From positions 1-64,000 of the forward strand of contig DFZN01000059.1 in NCBI GenBank assembly GCA_002382735.1: DNA of 64,000 nucleotides. The letters run 5' to 3'. The notes beneath the pieces were generated by a model that worked only from the letters and a program-made list of their open reading frames with translations, searched no databases and was not told the origin of the DNA. This stretch comes from a bacterium UBP11_UBA4055. Its GTDB lineage: Bacteria; UBA4055. Of the stretch, positions 63,773 through 64,000 are shown in pieces (positions within the stretch are counted from its first letter, which is position 1; every line of letters begins with the position of its first letter). Position numbers and translations under genes: made by a program.

Positions 63773-64000
63773 ATGAACAGAACTCTTCCGGTCTCTCAGT
63801 TCATAAAGCATATTCAGCATGTTATAAACCTGAAGACCGTCTCCGACAACAACTACTCGAACGGAAGATCAATAGCCAATTCGATCCTCAACAAACCGGG
63901 TCTGGCTTTAACGGGGTACTTTAAGGATTTCAACAGCTCCAGCCTTCAGCTTCTCGCATCCACGGAAATAAGTTTCATTAACGATCAGTATGAGGCAAAA
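63773..64000 (+). CDS. hprK: HPr kinase/phosphorylase, N-terminal part (runs off window)
   Basis: 76 codons to the window edge. NSILNKPGLALTGYFKDFNSSSLQLLASTEISFI is the N-terminal domain of HprK, where GLALxGYF and LxxTEISFI are landmarks. The kinase domain lies beyond the edge. The start was set at ATG 63773, after GGGAG; an in-frame ATG at 63758 is possible. HprK phosphorylates HPr on Ser46 in the regulatory PTS, and fits the orphan IIB at 11221. Confidence 0.85.
   Translation, partial: MNRTLPVSQFIKHIQHVINLKTVSDNNYSNGRSIANSILNKPGLALTGYFKDFNSSSLQLLASTEISFINDQYEAK

Overview
The window is a densely coded stretch of chromosome from a Gram-negative, probably anaerobic and fermentative bacterium. 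Three observations point to the FCB superphylum, perhaps a candidate phylum such as Delongbacteria or Cloacimonadota (inference; no marker here settles it). One gene carries a type IX secretion C-terminal sorting domain. There are many small outer-membrane beta-barrel proteins and lipoproteins. There is also a Bat-type gene cluster (MoxR, DUF58, VWA). Metabolic genes fit anaerobic life: two-subunit Fe-S fumarase with malic enzyme, and phosphate butyryltransferase with butyrate kinase. An orphan mannose-family PTS IIB and an HPr kinase at the right edge suggest a regulatory phosphotransfer system. I saw no rRNA, tRNA, CRISPR array or intact insertion sequence.

Layout: 1-8.7 kb holds surface and envelope genes on the minus strand (a barrel running off the left edge, two lipoproteins, a T9SS cargo, three more barrels), several with their own intrinsic terminators. 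8.9-12.4 kb is a minus-strand operon elbB, PTS IIB, rng, SDR. 12.5-16.0 kb is a potassium uptake cluster with two TrkH-type channels flanking one TrkA-type regulator, convergent with an amino-acid permease fused to two universal stress domains and with rarA (16-19.5 kb). 19.6-23.6 kb holds groES-groEL with a structured 3' region, a zinc-ribbon protein and a caspase-like lipoprotein. 23.8-26.6 kb is an accessory patch: a 35-residue small gene, a nucleotidyltransferase pair bounded by 16-bp direct repeats, and the decayed remains of a type I restriction-modification locus. 26.8-34.5 kb is core metabolism (DTW-domain protein, malic enzyme, fumarase, DMT transporter, SPFH and PspC proteins, ptb-buk).

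34.5-42.2 kb is one exported protein of 2565 residues: a beta-propeller, a long TPR solenoid, a CHAT protease-like domain that has lost its catalytic pair, more TPRs, and an intact C-terminal CHAT protease domain with an EF-hand-like loop between the catalytic His and Cys. This layout recalls eukaryotic separase and is the most striking object here. It sits directly downstream of valS. 45.1-47.1 kb holds a class II Fic protein with repeated motifs upstream, then yjbQ. 47.1-51.2 kb is the Bat-type operon. A broken AAA_14-type ATPase and a DUF1846 protein follow. 53.2-60.0 kb is an envelope cluster of two tandem FlgT/LPP20-like paralogs, related barrels (one fused to a soluble periplasmic domain), a degenerate sulfatase-like membrane protein and another barrel. 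60.0-63.6 kb holds metK, a barrel, and a folate operon (folE, a FolM-like SDR, folB). The window ends in the start of hprK.
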